Of a DNA stretch of 13,731 bases, positions 1 through 6,835 are shown one piece after another. This DNA comes from an uncultured Flavobacteriales bacterium (GTDB taxonomy: Bacteria > Bacteroidota > Bacteroidia > Flavobacteriales_D > Parvicellaceae), in NCBI GenBank assembly GCA_938084875.1, contig CALKFX010000013.1, positions 1-13,731 of the forward strand. The letters run 5' to 3'. The number at the start of each line of letters is the position of its first letter. Within the stretch, counting starts at the first letter, position 1. The notes under the pieces are model-generated. The model made no database searches, had not been told where the DNA came from, and saw only the letters and a program-made list of their open reading frames with translations. The translations under genes were made by a program, and so were the position numbers.

Positions 1-43
1 CTGTCTGGTTTGCAATTTCTTTATGAATTTGAATTTCTAGTTT

Positions 44-64
44 GTTAAATTAGCTTAATTCAAC
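44..64. repeat. Short inverted repeat downstream of rsmG
   Basis: On the minus strand the two 9-base arms (GTTGAATTA and TAATTTAAC) flank a 3-base loop AGC and pair fully if one G-U wobble is allowed. It lies 23 bases past the rsmG stop codon, where a transcript end would be expected. However, the run of eight T on the minus strand comes before the hairpin rather than after it, so it is not a standard intrinsic terminator. It could be a 3' end-stabilising hairpin or chance in AT-rich DNA. Bases 1-43 hold nothing else I can recognise: no start codon or family motif, only short open stretches at the window edge. Confidence 0.25.
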
Positions 65-87
65 CAAAAAAAGGTATATGTTAAAAT

Positions 88-735
88 TTATTTTTTGTGT
101 AGGTGTAAAATTGATTTACTCTCAAAAAAAGAATCTTCAAAATAATTAATAATATTCTCGATTTTAAAATTGTAATTTTTAGATACTTTTTGAATTTCTT
201 CTTTTAAATCTCCCCCCTTTAAATAAATAATTCCATTTTGAATTTGATTTTTATTAGATTTTGCAATGTTTTGCTCTACCCAAGGGCAGAACCTTTCAAG
301 TTGGGTTACTGCTCTACTAACAATAAAGTCAAATTTCTCAGTAATATTTTCAGCTCTTTCAATTTTTGATTTTACGTTTTTAATTTCCAAATCTTCAACT
401 ATTTGATCGACAACCTTTATCTTTTTGCCAATTGAATCAACCAATGTAAATGAAGTATTCTTAAAATAAATAGCTAATGGAATGCCAGGAAAACCACCCC
501 CAGTACCAACATCTAATATTTTTGTATTGTTTTTAAAATCAATAAATTTCGCTATAGACAAAGAATGTAGTACATGTCTTGTATAGAAGTTCTCTGTATC
601 TTTTCTACTAATAACATTAATTTTAGAATTCCAATATAAGTAAAGATCTTTAAGACTTTCAAATTGATGGATTTGATTTTGATCTAAGTTTGGAAAATAA
701 TATTGAATTATTTTTGCGGAATCAGATTGTTTCAA
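88..735 (-). CDS. rsmG: 16S rRNA (guanine-N7)-methyltransferase RsmG (GidB)
   Basis: Cytosolic SAM-dependent enzyme that by family knowledge methylates N7 of G527 (E. coli numbering) in 16S rRNA; its loss gives low-level streptomycin resistance in several bacteria. The 215-residue protein is of normal length. Residues 74-88 hold the glycine-rich SAM motif LDVGTGGGFPGIPLA, followed by VDSIGKKIKVV at 99-109 and SRAVTQL at 140-146, all typical of the family. The N-terminal stretch around YWNSKINVISRKD (34-46) is also characteristic. The start is a TTG: upstream in frame there are only three further codons (AAC, ATA, GTT) before a stop, and no ATG lies near the expected N-terminus. The start overlaps the end of the upstream sigma factor gene by 14 bases, so translation is probably coupled. 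It is the last gene of a three-gene minus-strand unit. Confidence 0.96.
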   Translation of the reverse strand: MKQSDSAKIIQYYFPNLDQNQIHQFESLKDLYLYWNSKINVISRKDTENFYTRHVLHSLSIAKFIDFKNNTKILDVGTGGGFPGIPLAIYFKNTSFTLVDSIGKKIKVVDQIVEDLEIKNVKSKIERAENITEKFDFIVSRAVTQLERFCPWVEQNIAKSNKNQIQNGIIYLKGGDLKEEIQKVSKNYNFKIENIINYFEDSFFESKSILHLHKK

Positions 736-1339
736 AACTATGTTTCATTATGTTATATAGAAACTCTCTTGCTCTAAAGAGTTGAGCTTTAACTGTTCCT
801 AATGGCAGGTTTAACTCTATGGAAATTTCTTCATAGCTCATTTCTTTAAAATATCTCATTTCAACTAAGATTTCGTATCTGGGTTTTAATTTTTTCACAT
901 ACTGTCTCATTAATTGTATTTTTTGCTCATTCATAGCAATTTGCTCAGGAGTCATTCCATCACTTTTTATCTCGAACATATATTCCTCGCCATCATTATT
1001 GGAGACACGATTATCTATAGACATTACGTTTTTCTTCTTTTTTCTAAGAAAATCGATACAATTATTTGTTGCAATTTTAAATAGCCAAGTGCTAAATGCA
1101 AAATTTGGAGTGTATTGGCTTAATCTATTGAATGCTTTTCCAAATGCTTCTAATGTTAAATCTTCTGCATCATCATTATTATTCACCATTTTTAATAGCA
1201 TATAGTATATTGGATCTTTATACTTATCCATTAAATCTGAAAATGCTTGTTGGTCTTTGTCCTTAGTTGCTCTTAGAACTAATTCATAATCTTTTTGAGC
1301 TTTTTCCGAAAGGTGTGATAACGTTTTTTCTTTCTCCAT
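722..1339 (-). CDS. ECF-type RNA polymerase sigma-70 factor
   Basis: Group 4 (ECF) sigma factor that would bind core RNA polymerase and direct it to a subset of promoters. Region 2 spans about residues 28-102, with the core-binding and -10 recognition stretch DDAEDLTLEAFGKAF (56-70) and FSTWLFKIATNNCIDFLRKKKK (82-103, quoted in part: STWLFKIATNNCIDFLR). Region 4 spans about 147-196, with a helix-turn-helix around SYEEISIELNLPLGTVKAQL (168-187). The linker (104-145) is fairly long and acidic. Its ATG overlaps the stop of the upstream glycosyltransferase gene (TAATG), and its own TGA stop lies inside the start of rsmG. I see no anti-sigma factor gene next to it, so control may be transcriptional rather than by a membrane anti-sigma. 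The regulon cannot be inferred from the sequence. Confidence 0.93.
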   Translation of the reverse strand: MEKEKTLSHLSEKAQKDYELVLRATKDKDQQAFSDLMDKYKDPIYYMLLKMVNNNDDAEDLTLEAFGKAFNRLSQYTPNFAFSTWLFKIATNNCIDFLRKKKKNVMSIDNRVSNNDGEEYMFEIKSDGMTPEQIAMNEQKIQLMRQYVKKLKPRYEILVEMRYFKEMSYEEISIELNLPLGTVKAQLFRAREFLYNIMKHSFETI

Positions 1340-2430
1340 TAAAGTTTAATTCTTCTATTTATTTGAAAGATAGGTTGACAAAATAGTAAGATGATTTCAT
1401 AAATCGGGAATGCCCAAAGAAGATCTTTGCACATCATAATCTTGAAAGCTTTGTAATTTATCGCTATAATTAATAAGTACCTTACTGTAAATAGAAGTAG
1501 ACCAATCTTTATGTAATTAATTGAAAAAAATGAAAATATTAATAAAAAGTAAAAAGCAAATGCACTTATATACTGCATTCCTAATAAAATTTTGTGCTTT
1601 TTCTTGTATTTAAAATTTGTAGTGTGGTGCCTTCTTTTTTGATATACCCAGTTTTTAAATTCTTTTTTGGGCTTTGATATTGTCATACTTTTAGAATTGA
1701 ATATGACTTGAGTATTACTTATATTGGATGCCTGATTAACAAATAAATCATCATCTCCAGATTCAATATGGTAATGGGACTTAAATCCATCGTTTAAATA
1801 ATAAACATCTTGATGATAAGCTAAGTTTCTACCAACGCCCATATAGGCTAATTTTGCTTTTGCATATCCTAAAGAGTTTATTGCTATTTGAACGGCATCA
1901 AATCTTATAATTTTATTTAAAAATCCTTTTTCTTTTTCGTATATCCCTACGCCAATTACTATTTGTTTTTCTTCCTCAAATCCTTTACTCATTTCATTAA
2001 TCCAATATTCTGACAGTGGTTGACAATCCGCATCTGTAAACAATAAATAGTTGTTTTTGGCCGCCTTTATCCCAATAGTAATTGCTAATTTTTTTCCAAA
2101 ATTGTCAGTTTTATTATCAGGAATATCTACTATTTTAAGTTGGGGGTACTGAGCTTTAAATTTGTTTAATATTTCAATACTATCGTCCCAAGACCTGTCA
2201 TTAACAACAATGACCTCAAAGTCTTCATATTTTTGATTAAGTACTAATGAAAGATTTTTTTTAAGATTTTCGTTTTCATTTCTTGCGCAAATTATTACGG
2301 ATATTCCTTTTTTCTTTACACTTTTATTTTCCTTTATAAAAGCTACTCTAGCACTGAAATAAAACAAATAAAAACATTGAGTTGAAAAACTAACAGTAAG
2401 AAAAATAAATCCAATTTCAGAATAGGTCAT
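1339..2430 (-). CDS. Membrane-anchored family 2 glycosyltransferase
   Basis: Predicted inner-membrane glycosyltransferase with a GT-A fold, transferring a sugar from a nucleotide-sugar donor to an unknown acceptor. Visible order: an N-terminal membrane helix (about 5-28), the GT2 start ISVIICARNENENL (43-56), VNDRSWDDS (76-84), the metal-binding DxD region TDADCQP (132-138), a GDDDLF stretch (225-230) in the place of the catalytic base, a QKRRHH segment (264-269) like the QxxRW motif of processive GT2 enzymes but with His for Trp, and two or three C-terminal membrane helices (about 285-350). This layout resembles enzymes making lipid-linked or extracellular glycans. It is the first gene of the unit with the ECF sigma factor and rsmG and is divergent from tgt. 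I found no good TAnnTTTG promoter before it. Donor and product are unknown. Confidence 0.88.
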   Translation of the reverse strand: MTYSEIGFIFLTVSFSTQCFYLFYFSARVAFIKENKSVKKKGISVIICARNENENLKKNLSLVLNQKYEDFEVIVVNDRSWDDSIEILNKFKAQYPQLKIVDIPDNKTDNFGKKLAITIGIKAAKNNYLLFTDADCQPLSEYWINEMSKGFEEEKQIVIGVGIYEKEKGFLNKIIRFDAVQIAINSLGYAKAKLAYMGVGRNLAYHQDVYYLNDGFKSHYHIESGDDDLFVNQASNISNTQVIFNSKSMTISKPKKEFKNWVYQKRRHHTTNFKYKKKHKILLGMQYISAFAFYFLLIFSFFSINYIKIGLLLFTVRYLLIIAINYKAFKIMMCKDLLWAFPIYEIILLFCQPIFQINRRIKL

Positions 2431-2461
2431 TTGTATTAAAACATTTAATCATTTAAAAGTA

Positions 2462-2488
2462 TTGCTTAATTAAGATGTTCTATATTTG
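2462..2488 (+). promoter_or_regulatory. Candidate Bacteroidota promoter for tgt
   Basis: TATATTTG at 2481-2488 matches the -7 consensus TAnnTTTG exactly. A TTG at 2462-2464 would be the -33 element, but the spacer is 16 bases, one below the usual 17-23. The transcript would start near 2495, leaving a leader of about 20 bases that contains the DnaA-box sequence and no clear Shine-Dalgarno. Confidence 0.5.
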
Positions 2489-2500
2489 TTCTGCAGCAGT

Positions 2501-2509
2501 TTATCCACA
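2501..2509 (+). promoter_or_regulatory. Perfect DnaA-box sequence in the tgt leader
   Basis: TTATCCACA is an exact match to the strong DnaA box of E. coli (R1 type). It ends 5 bases before the tgt ATG and lies just downstream of the predicted transcription start, where a bound protein could block transcription. Whether DnaA binds here is inference. Confidence 0.4.
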
Positions 2510-2514
2510 GTTTT

Positions 2515-3645
2515 ATGAACTTTACTCTCTCAAAAAAAGATAAGAATTCAAATGCTAGGTCAGGTATTTTAAAAACAGACCACGGTGAGATAAAAACACC
2601 AATATTTATGCCTGTTGGAACTGCAGGAACAGTTAAATCAGTCTCACAAAGAGATTTAGAAGATCAAATTAATGCACAAATAATTTTAGGTAATACCTAT
2701 CATTTATATTTAAGACCAGGAATTGAAACTCTAGAGAAAATAGGAGGATTACATAAGTTTATTTCATGGGACAAACCTATTTTAACGGATTCTGGAGGTT
2801 ACCAAGTATACAGTCTCTCAGGTAGAAGGAAAATTATTGAAGAAGGTGTTAAATTTAAATCTCATATAGACGGATCTTCTCATTTTTTCACACCTGAAAA
2901 TGTTATGGAAATTCAAAAATCTATTGGTGCAGATATTATAATGGCTTTTGACGAATGCACCCCATACCCTTGCAATTATTCCTATGCTAAAGATTCTATG
3001 GAAATGACCCATCGTTGGTTAAAAAGATGTGTAGATGGATTTAATTCAACTCCGTTTAAATACGACTATTCACAAGTTCTTTTTCCTATTGTCCAAGGAA
3101 GTACATATTCAGACCTAAGAAAAAAAAGTGCAGAAGTAATTGCATCTTTTGATTTGCCTGGAAATGCAATTGGCGGGCTTTCAGTTGGTGAACCACATGA
3201 TTTAATGTACAAACATACTGAAGAAGTTTGTGCTATTTTACCAATAGATAAACCAAGATATTTAATGGGTGTGGGAACACCATCAAATTTATTGGAATGT
3301 ATTGCCTTGGGAATTGATATGTTTGATTGTGTTATGCCATCACGAAATGCAAGAAATGGAATGTTATTCACCAGTGAGGGAGTTATTAATATAAAAAATA
3401 AAAAATGGGAAACTGATTTTAATCCAATTGATCCCAATGGTTTTTCTAGTGTGGATAAACGTTATTCCAGATCTTATCTTAGACATTTATTTGTATCCAA
3501 AGAAATGCTGGGTCCTCAAATTGCAAGTATCCATAATCTTTCTTTCTATCTGTGGTTAGTGAACGAATCTAGAAAAAGAATTGAGGATGGAACTTTTTGG
3601 GAATGGAAAAATAAAATGGTTGTCAAACTCGTTGAAAGACTGTAA
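2515..3645 (+). CDS. tgt: tRNA-guanine(34) transglycosylase
   Basis: Cytosolic enzyme that swaps guanine for the queuine precursor preQ1 at wobble position 34 of tRNAs for Asp, Asn, His and Tyr. The 376-residue length is normal. Conserved segments: FMPVGTAGTVKSVSQRDL (31-48), LGNTYHLYLRPG (58-69), TDSGGYQVYSLSG (91-103) with the base-contact Asp92, AFDECTPYPC (144-153) with Asp146, AIGGLSVGEP (218-227), and FDCVMPSRNARNG (270-282) with the likely nucleophile Asp271. Odd point: the C-terminal zinc site normally has a CxCxxC cluster plus a His. Here the equivalent stretch (about 304-320, DPNGFSSVDKRYSRS) has no cysteine, although His340 of SIHNLSFYL is kept. As far as I recall, other Bacteroidota Tgt proteins share this. 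The gene is followed after 8 bases by the permease gene, so the two are probably one transcript. Confidence 0.97.
   Translation: MNFTLSKKDKNSNARSGILKTDHGEIKTPIFMPVGTAGTVKSVSQRDLEDQINAQIILGNTYHLYLRPGIETLEKIGGLHKFISWDKPILTDSGGYQVYSLSGRRKIIEEGVKFKSHIDGSSHFFTPENVMEIQKSIGADIIMAFDECTPYPCNYSYAKDSMEMTHRWLKRCVDGFNSTPFKYDYSQVLFPIVQGSTYSDLRKKSAEVIASFDLPGNAIGGLSVGEPHDLMYKHTEEVCAILPIDKPRYLMGVGTPSNLLECIALGIDMFDCVMPSRNARNGMLFTSEGVINIKNKKWETDFNPIDPNGFSSVDKRYSRSYLRHLFVSKEMLGPQIASIHNLSFYLWLVNESRKRIEDGTFWEWKNKMVVKLVERL
3450..3458 (-). promoter_or_regulatory. Second perfect DnaA-box sequence, inside tgt
   Basis: TGTGGATAA on the plus strand is the exact reverse complement of TTATCCACA. It sits in codons 312-315 (Ser-Val-Asp-Lys) of tgt, about 950 bases from the first box and in the opposite orientation. 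It may be a chance match forced by codons. Confidence 0.3.
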
Positions 3646-3653
3646 AGTTTAAT

Positions 3654-4745
3654 ATGAAAAAGTTAGATTGGTTTATCGTAAAAAAATTCCTTGGAACATA
3701 TGTTTTTATGATAGGTGTGGTTATGAGTATTTCTATAATTTTTGATGTTTCAGAAAAGTTAAAAGACTTTATTAATCCCGAAAACAACCTTACTTTTTAT
3801 AAAATAATTACTGAATACTACCCTTACTTCTTTATTCACTACGCAAATTTATTTTCTTCCTTGATTATTTTTTTATCAGTATTATGGTTTACAAGTTTTA
3901 TGGCACAAAGATTAGAAATTGTCGCCATTTTAAGTAACGGGGTTAGTTTTTGGAGATTTTCCAGGCCATATATTATCTCTTCTTCTTTTTTATTAGTTAT
4001 CTCAGTTTTAATGAATCACTATGTTGCACCGTATGCAAATAAGAATAGGTTGGATTTTGAAAATAAATTTACCAAATACAATGTAAATTTTAAAGATGTT
4101 CATTTAGAGGTTAGTGAAGGAACGATTGTTAGTTACCGTCAATTTATAGGCAATACTACTACAGTTAGACGACTTTGGGTGGAGAATTGGAAAGAAAATG
4201 AAAATGGACAATGGGAGCTAGAAAGCGATATGCAAGTAGAGCGAGCTGAGGGAGATAGTGTGTTATACAACTGGAGGCTTAAAAATATTTTTATAAGAAA
4301 AATTGGCAAAATCAATGACGAACTTATCACTAGAAAATTAATTGATACAGTTTTGTCTTTTAACATAAGTGATCTTGGTCAGCGCTCTGCAATTACTTAT
4401 GCTATGACTACTCCAGAACTTATTAAGTACAGAGAGAAAGAGGAAAATAAAGGAAACTCTATTGCACAAATTGACATAAGTAGACATGAAAGAACAGCTT
4501 ACCCATTTGCTGCATATATTTTAACGGTTATAGGTATTTCTGTTGCTTCTCGAAAATCTAGAGAGGGGGTTGGCAAGAATTTAGTTATAGGTCTTTGTTG
4601 CGGTCTGGTCTACGTATTTTTTATGAAAATGACTACAGTTGCTGCAGTAAATATTGGTTGGAATACAATATTGGCAGTCTGGTTTCCAAATATTTTCTTT
4701 TCTATAGTAGCGATCTTTTTATTTTATAAAAGATTAATCTTTTAA
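3654..4745 (+). CDS. LptF/LptG-family permease (YjgP/YjgQ)
   Basis: Inner-membrane subunit of the LPS export ABC transporter (LptB2FG family), which by family knowledge extracts lipopolysaccharide from the inner membrane and passes it to LptC and LptA. The 363-residue protein has the family layout: an N-terminal amphipathic stretch MKKLDWFIVKKFLGTY, three membrane helices (about 13-30, 57-80, 104-123), a large periplasmic domain of beta-jellyroll type (about 130-265), and three more helices (about 282-299, 308-326, 338-357). The cytoplasmic segment FMAQRLEIVAILSNGVSFWR (82-101) corresponds to the coupling region that contacts LptB. LptF and LptG cannot be told apart with confidence here. It is downstream of tgt by 8 bases; the two are adjacent in many Bacteroidota as far as I recall. 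Its stop overlaps that of the convergent gene by 4 bases. Confidence 0.9.
   Translation: MKKLDWFIVKKFLGTYVFMIGVVMSISIIFDVSEKLKDFINPENNLTFYKIITEYYPYFFIHYANLFSSLIIFLSVLWFTSFMAQRLEIVAILSNGVSFWRFSRPYIISSSFLLVISVLMNHYVAPYANKNRLDFENKFTKYNVNFKDVHLEVSEGTIVSYRQFIGNTTTVRRLWVENWKENENGQWELESDMQVERAEGDSVLYNWRLKNIFIRKIGKINDELITRKLIDTVLSFNISDLGQRSAITYAMTTPELIKYREKEENKGNSIAQIDISRHERTAYPFAAYILTVIGISVASRKSREGVGKNLVIGLCCGLVYVFFMKMTTVAAVNIGWNTILAVWFPNIFFSIVAIFLFYKRLIF
4727..4744. terminator. Palindrome at the convergent gene ends, possible terminator
   Basis: An 18-base perfect palindrome (TAAAAGATTAATCTTTTA) covers the last codons of the permease gene and the stop codon of the convergent minus-strand gene. On the plus strand it can fold as a 7-bp stem with a TTAA loop and is followed by ATGATTTA and a run of eight T (about 4753-4760), so plus-strand termination is plausible. 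A second AATCTTTT at 4761-4768 could pair with the same left arm. All pairs but one are A-T, so the stem is weak. On the minus strand no T run follows. Confidence 0.4.
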
Positions 4746-5419
4746 TGATTTATTTTTTTTAATCTTTTAAATCTTATTTTCTTATTACCTTTTTCCATAG
4801 AGATTTCATAATCTAATCCTTCAATATTGATTTTTACTGTATAAAAAGGATTTGCTTTCATAAATCCATTGGATTTATTCCAGTTTACATTAATTGTTTT
4901 AAAGTTATTCTCAATATCTAGTTTATTTAATTGATAATTCTCTAAGTCATTAATAAATTCTTTACTATACTTTTTTTTCAATTTTTCTACAACTTTATAA
5001 AAGTTGAAATTATCCATATAGATATTGGTATCTATATGGTTAACAGATTGAAATCTGGAAAAGTTTTGATTATTGAACGAGGTGAATCTACAGGTAGAAT
5101 CATTAAATGAAACATCTATAGAAATTGTATCGTTGTTATATTCAAAGAAGTAGTTTTTGGTATCGGTTTTGGTTTCACTTTTAGAGAAAAGTATATTGCC
5201 ATTTAATAAAATATCGAAAACTTTTTTAGAAAAACTCTCGTTAATATTTATAACCTCTGATTTTTCAATGTTAATTTTAATTGGATTGACTAAAAGGAAA
5301 TTTTTTATTTTGTTTTCTGGTAGCCAGTTCCATTCTCTATCGTTGAAAAGAGAATAAACTAAAAACAGACCTAAAATAAAACCTACAAGGTAAAATTTAA
5401 GTCTGTTTATAAAGTTCAT
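4742..5419 (-). CDS. Membrane-anchored hypothetical protein, possibly DUF4258
   Basis: I do not recognise this 225-residue protein with confidence. It begins with one membrane helix (about 8-25, after the basic start MNFINRLK), so it is probably anchored in the inner membrane with the rest in the periplasm. After it come a WLPENKIKN segment (32-40) and LLNGNILFSKSETK (71-84). These two together resemble small Flavobacteria proteins of the DUF4258 group from memory, but I could not confirm it. The second half (about 135-225) is Lys/Asn rich, with a likely coiled or helical part around YKVVEKLKKKYSKEFINDLE (136-155) and a beta-rich end. It lies 22 bases downstream of ahcY in the same direction and is probably co-transcribed. 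The start ATG is the only one near the membrane helix. Confidence 0.7.
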   Translation of the reverse strand: MNFINRLKFYLVGFILGLFLVYSLFNDREWNWLPENKIKNFLLVNPIKINIEKSEVININESFSKKVFDILLNGNILFSKSETKTDTKNYFFEYNNDTISIDVSFNDSTCRFTSFNNQNFSRFQSVNHIDTNIYMDNFNFYKVVEKLKKKYSKEFINDLENYQLNKLDIENNFKTINVNWNKSNGFMKANPFYTVKINIEGLDYEISMEKGNKKIRFKRLKKINH

Positions 5420-5441
5420 TAAAATACCCCCAATGGGCTAA

Positions 5442-6752
5442 TTAATATCTGTAATATTCTGGCTTGAATGGCCCTTCAACTTTTACACCGATGTAATCTG
5501 CCTGATCTTCTCTTAAAGTCTCAAGTTCAACACCAATTTTTGCAAGATGCAAAAGGGCAACTTTTTCGTCAAGGTGTTTTGGCAACATATAAACTTCGTT
5601 TTTATAATTCTCACTATTTTTCCAAAGCTCAAGTTGTGCTAATGTTTGATTGGTAAATGAGTTACTCATTACAAAAGATGGATGGCCTGTAGCGCAACCC
5701 AGGTTAACCAGTCTTCCTTCGGCTAATAATATAATATCTTTACCATTTATGGTGTACATGTCTACTTGTGGTTTAATAGTAGTTTTGGTAGAGCCATGGT
5801 TTTTATCAAGCCAAGCAACATCTATCTCGTTGTCAAAATGACCAATATTGCAAACAATAGTTTTGTCTTTCATCATTTCAAAATGCTTTCCTTTAATGAT
5901 GTCTTTATTTCCAGTTGCTGTAACCACTATATCTGCTTCGGCTACTGCATTTTCCATTTTCTTCACTTCGAAACCATCCATTGCAGCTTGAAGTGCGCAA
6001 ATAGGATCTATTTCTGTGACTATTACTCTTGCACCTGCACCTTGAAGAGAAGCTGCCGATCCTTTACCAACATCTCCATAACCTGCAACAATAGCTACCT
6101 TTCCTGCCATCATTACATCGGTAGATCTTCTTATGGCATCCACTAAGGATTCTTTGCAACCGTATTTGTTGTCAAACTTCGATTTTGTTACAGAATCATT
6201 AATATTAATAGCTGGCATTGGAAGTGTTCCATTTTTCATTCTTTCGTATAGTCTGTGTACTCCAGTAGTTGTTTCTTCAGAAAGTCCTTTTATGTCTTTC
6301 ACTAGTTCTGGATAGTTGTCCAAAACCATATTTGTCAAATCTCCACCATCGTCTAAAATCATGTTCAATGGTTGGTTGTCTTCAAAAGCAAATAGAGTTT
6401 GTTCAATACACCAATCAAATTCTTGGTCATTCATTCCTTTCCAAGCAAAAACTGGAATTCCTTCTTTGGCAATAGCAGCTGCAGCATGATCTTGTGTAGA
6501 GAATATATTACAAGAAGACCAAGTAACTTCTGCCCCCAAATCAATCAAAGTTTCTATAAGAACTGCAGTTTGAATAGTCATATGAAGACATCCAGCTATT
6601 CTAGCTCCTTTAAGTGGGAATTCACCTTTATACTCTTCTCTTAAAGAAATTAACCCAGGCATTTCTGCTTCTGCTAATCTAATTTCTTTTCTTCCCCAGT
6701 CAGAAAGACTGATGTCCTTAACTTTAAAATTTTCTTTTACTATATTACTCAT
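5442..6752 (-). CDS. ahcY: Adenosylhomocysteinase
   Basis: Cytosolic NAD-dependent enzyme that splits S-adenosylhomocysteine into adenosine and homocysteine, removing the product that inhibits methyltransferases. The 436-residue protein is full length. Visible landmarks: GCLHMTIQTAVLIETL (54-69), STQDHAAAAIA (85-95), ILDDGGDLTNMVLD (132-145), SVTKSKFDNKYGC (187-199) with catalytic Lys191 and Asp195, the NAD-binding GYGDVGKGSA (224-233), NIGHFDNEID (302-311), GRLVNLGCATGHPSFVMSNS (346-365) and the C-terminal PFKPEYYRY, whose Lys and Tyr reach into the NAD site of the partner subunit; the family end is usually KPDHYRY. A promoter lies just upstream. RsmG in this window, like every SAM-dependent methyltransferase, makes the substrate of this enzyme, but the two genes are in separate units. 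Confidence 0.99.
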   Translation of the reverse strand: MSNIVKENFKVKDISLSDWGRKEIRLAEAEMPGLISLREEYKGEFPLKGARIAGCLHMTIQTAVLIETLIDLGAEVTWSSCNIFSTQDHAAAAIAKEGIPVFAWKGMNDQEFDWCIEQTLFAFEDNQPLNMILDDGGDLTNMVLDNYPELVKDIKGLSEETTTGVHRLYERMKNGTLPMPAININDSVTKSKFDNKYGCKESLVDAIRRSTDVMMAGKVAIVAGYGDVGKGSAASLQGAGARVIVTEIDPICALQAAMDGFEVKKMENAVAEADIVVTATGNKDIIKGKHFEMMKDKTIVCNIGHFDNEIDVAWLDKNHGSTKTTIKPQVDMYTINGKDIILLAEGRLVNLGCATGHPSFVMSNSFTNQTLAQLELWKNSENYKNEVYMLPKHLDEKVALLHLAKIGVELETLREDQADYIGVKVEGPFKPEYYRY

Positions 6753-6768
6753 ATTTAGTATTTTTTGG

Positions 6769-6799
6769 CAAATGTAGTTTTTAGACTTATAAAAAACAA
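6769..6799 (-). promoter_or_regulatory. Bacteroidota-type promoter of ahcY
   Basis: On the minus strand TTG (6797-6799) is followed after 20 bases by TACATTTG (6769-6776), an exact TAnnTTTG. Spacing lies within the usual 17-23. Transcription would start around 6762, giving a leader of about 10 bases before the ahcY ATG at 6752, with no room for a riboswitch. It is the best-formed promoter in the window. Confidence 0.65.
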
Positions 6800-6835
6800 G
6801 AGTAAATAACTTTGTCTAAGGTTTGTTGATTAAAA

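Noticed and set aside
1..87. End or start of another gene at the left edge
   Set aside because: Open stretches of 8-15 codons reach the edge in several frames, but none has a motif, and the minus strand has no ATG there, so nothing can be supported.
999..1205. Plus-strand ORF of 68 codons inside the sigma factor gene
   Set aside because: It is antisense to conserved region 2, has a poly-Phe run from the AAA codons of the Lys stretch, and has no family resemblance. Shadow frame.
2447..2454. TACTTTTA on the minus strand as a promoter for the glycosyltransferase unit
   Set aside because: It lacks the final G of TAnnTTTG and no TTG lies 17-23 bases upstream.
2431..2514. Replication origin between the glycosyltransferase gene and tgt
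   Set aside because: Only one DnaA box in an 84-base gap, with no dnaA or dnaN, no box cluster and no distinct unwinding element.
3066..3437. Minus-strand ORF of 123 codons within tgt
   Set aside because: Antisense to catalytic-core codons of tgt, with no recognisable domain. Shadow frame.
5468..6644. Chain of plus-strand ORFs of 60-126 codons antisense to ahcY
   Set aside because: They overlap each other in different frames and mirror a strongly conserved gene whose codon use avoids stops on the other strand. No start signals or motifs.
6790..6816. Possible terminator after the Omp85-like gene (bulged ACAAAG / CTTGT stem followed by T run)
   Set aside because: Only five pairs with a bulge; the same bases are better explained by the -33 element of the ahcY promoter.
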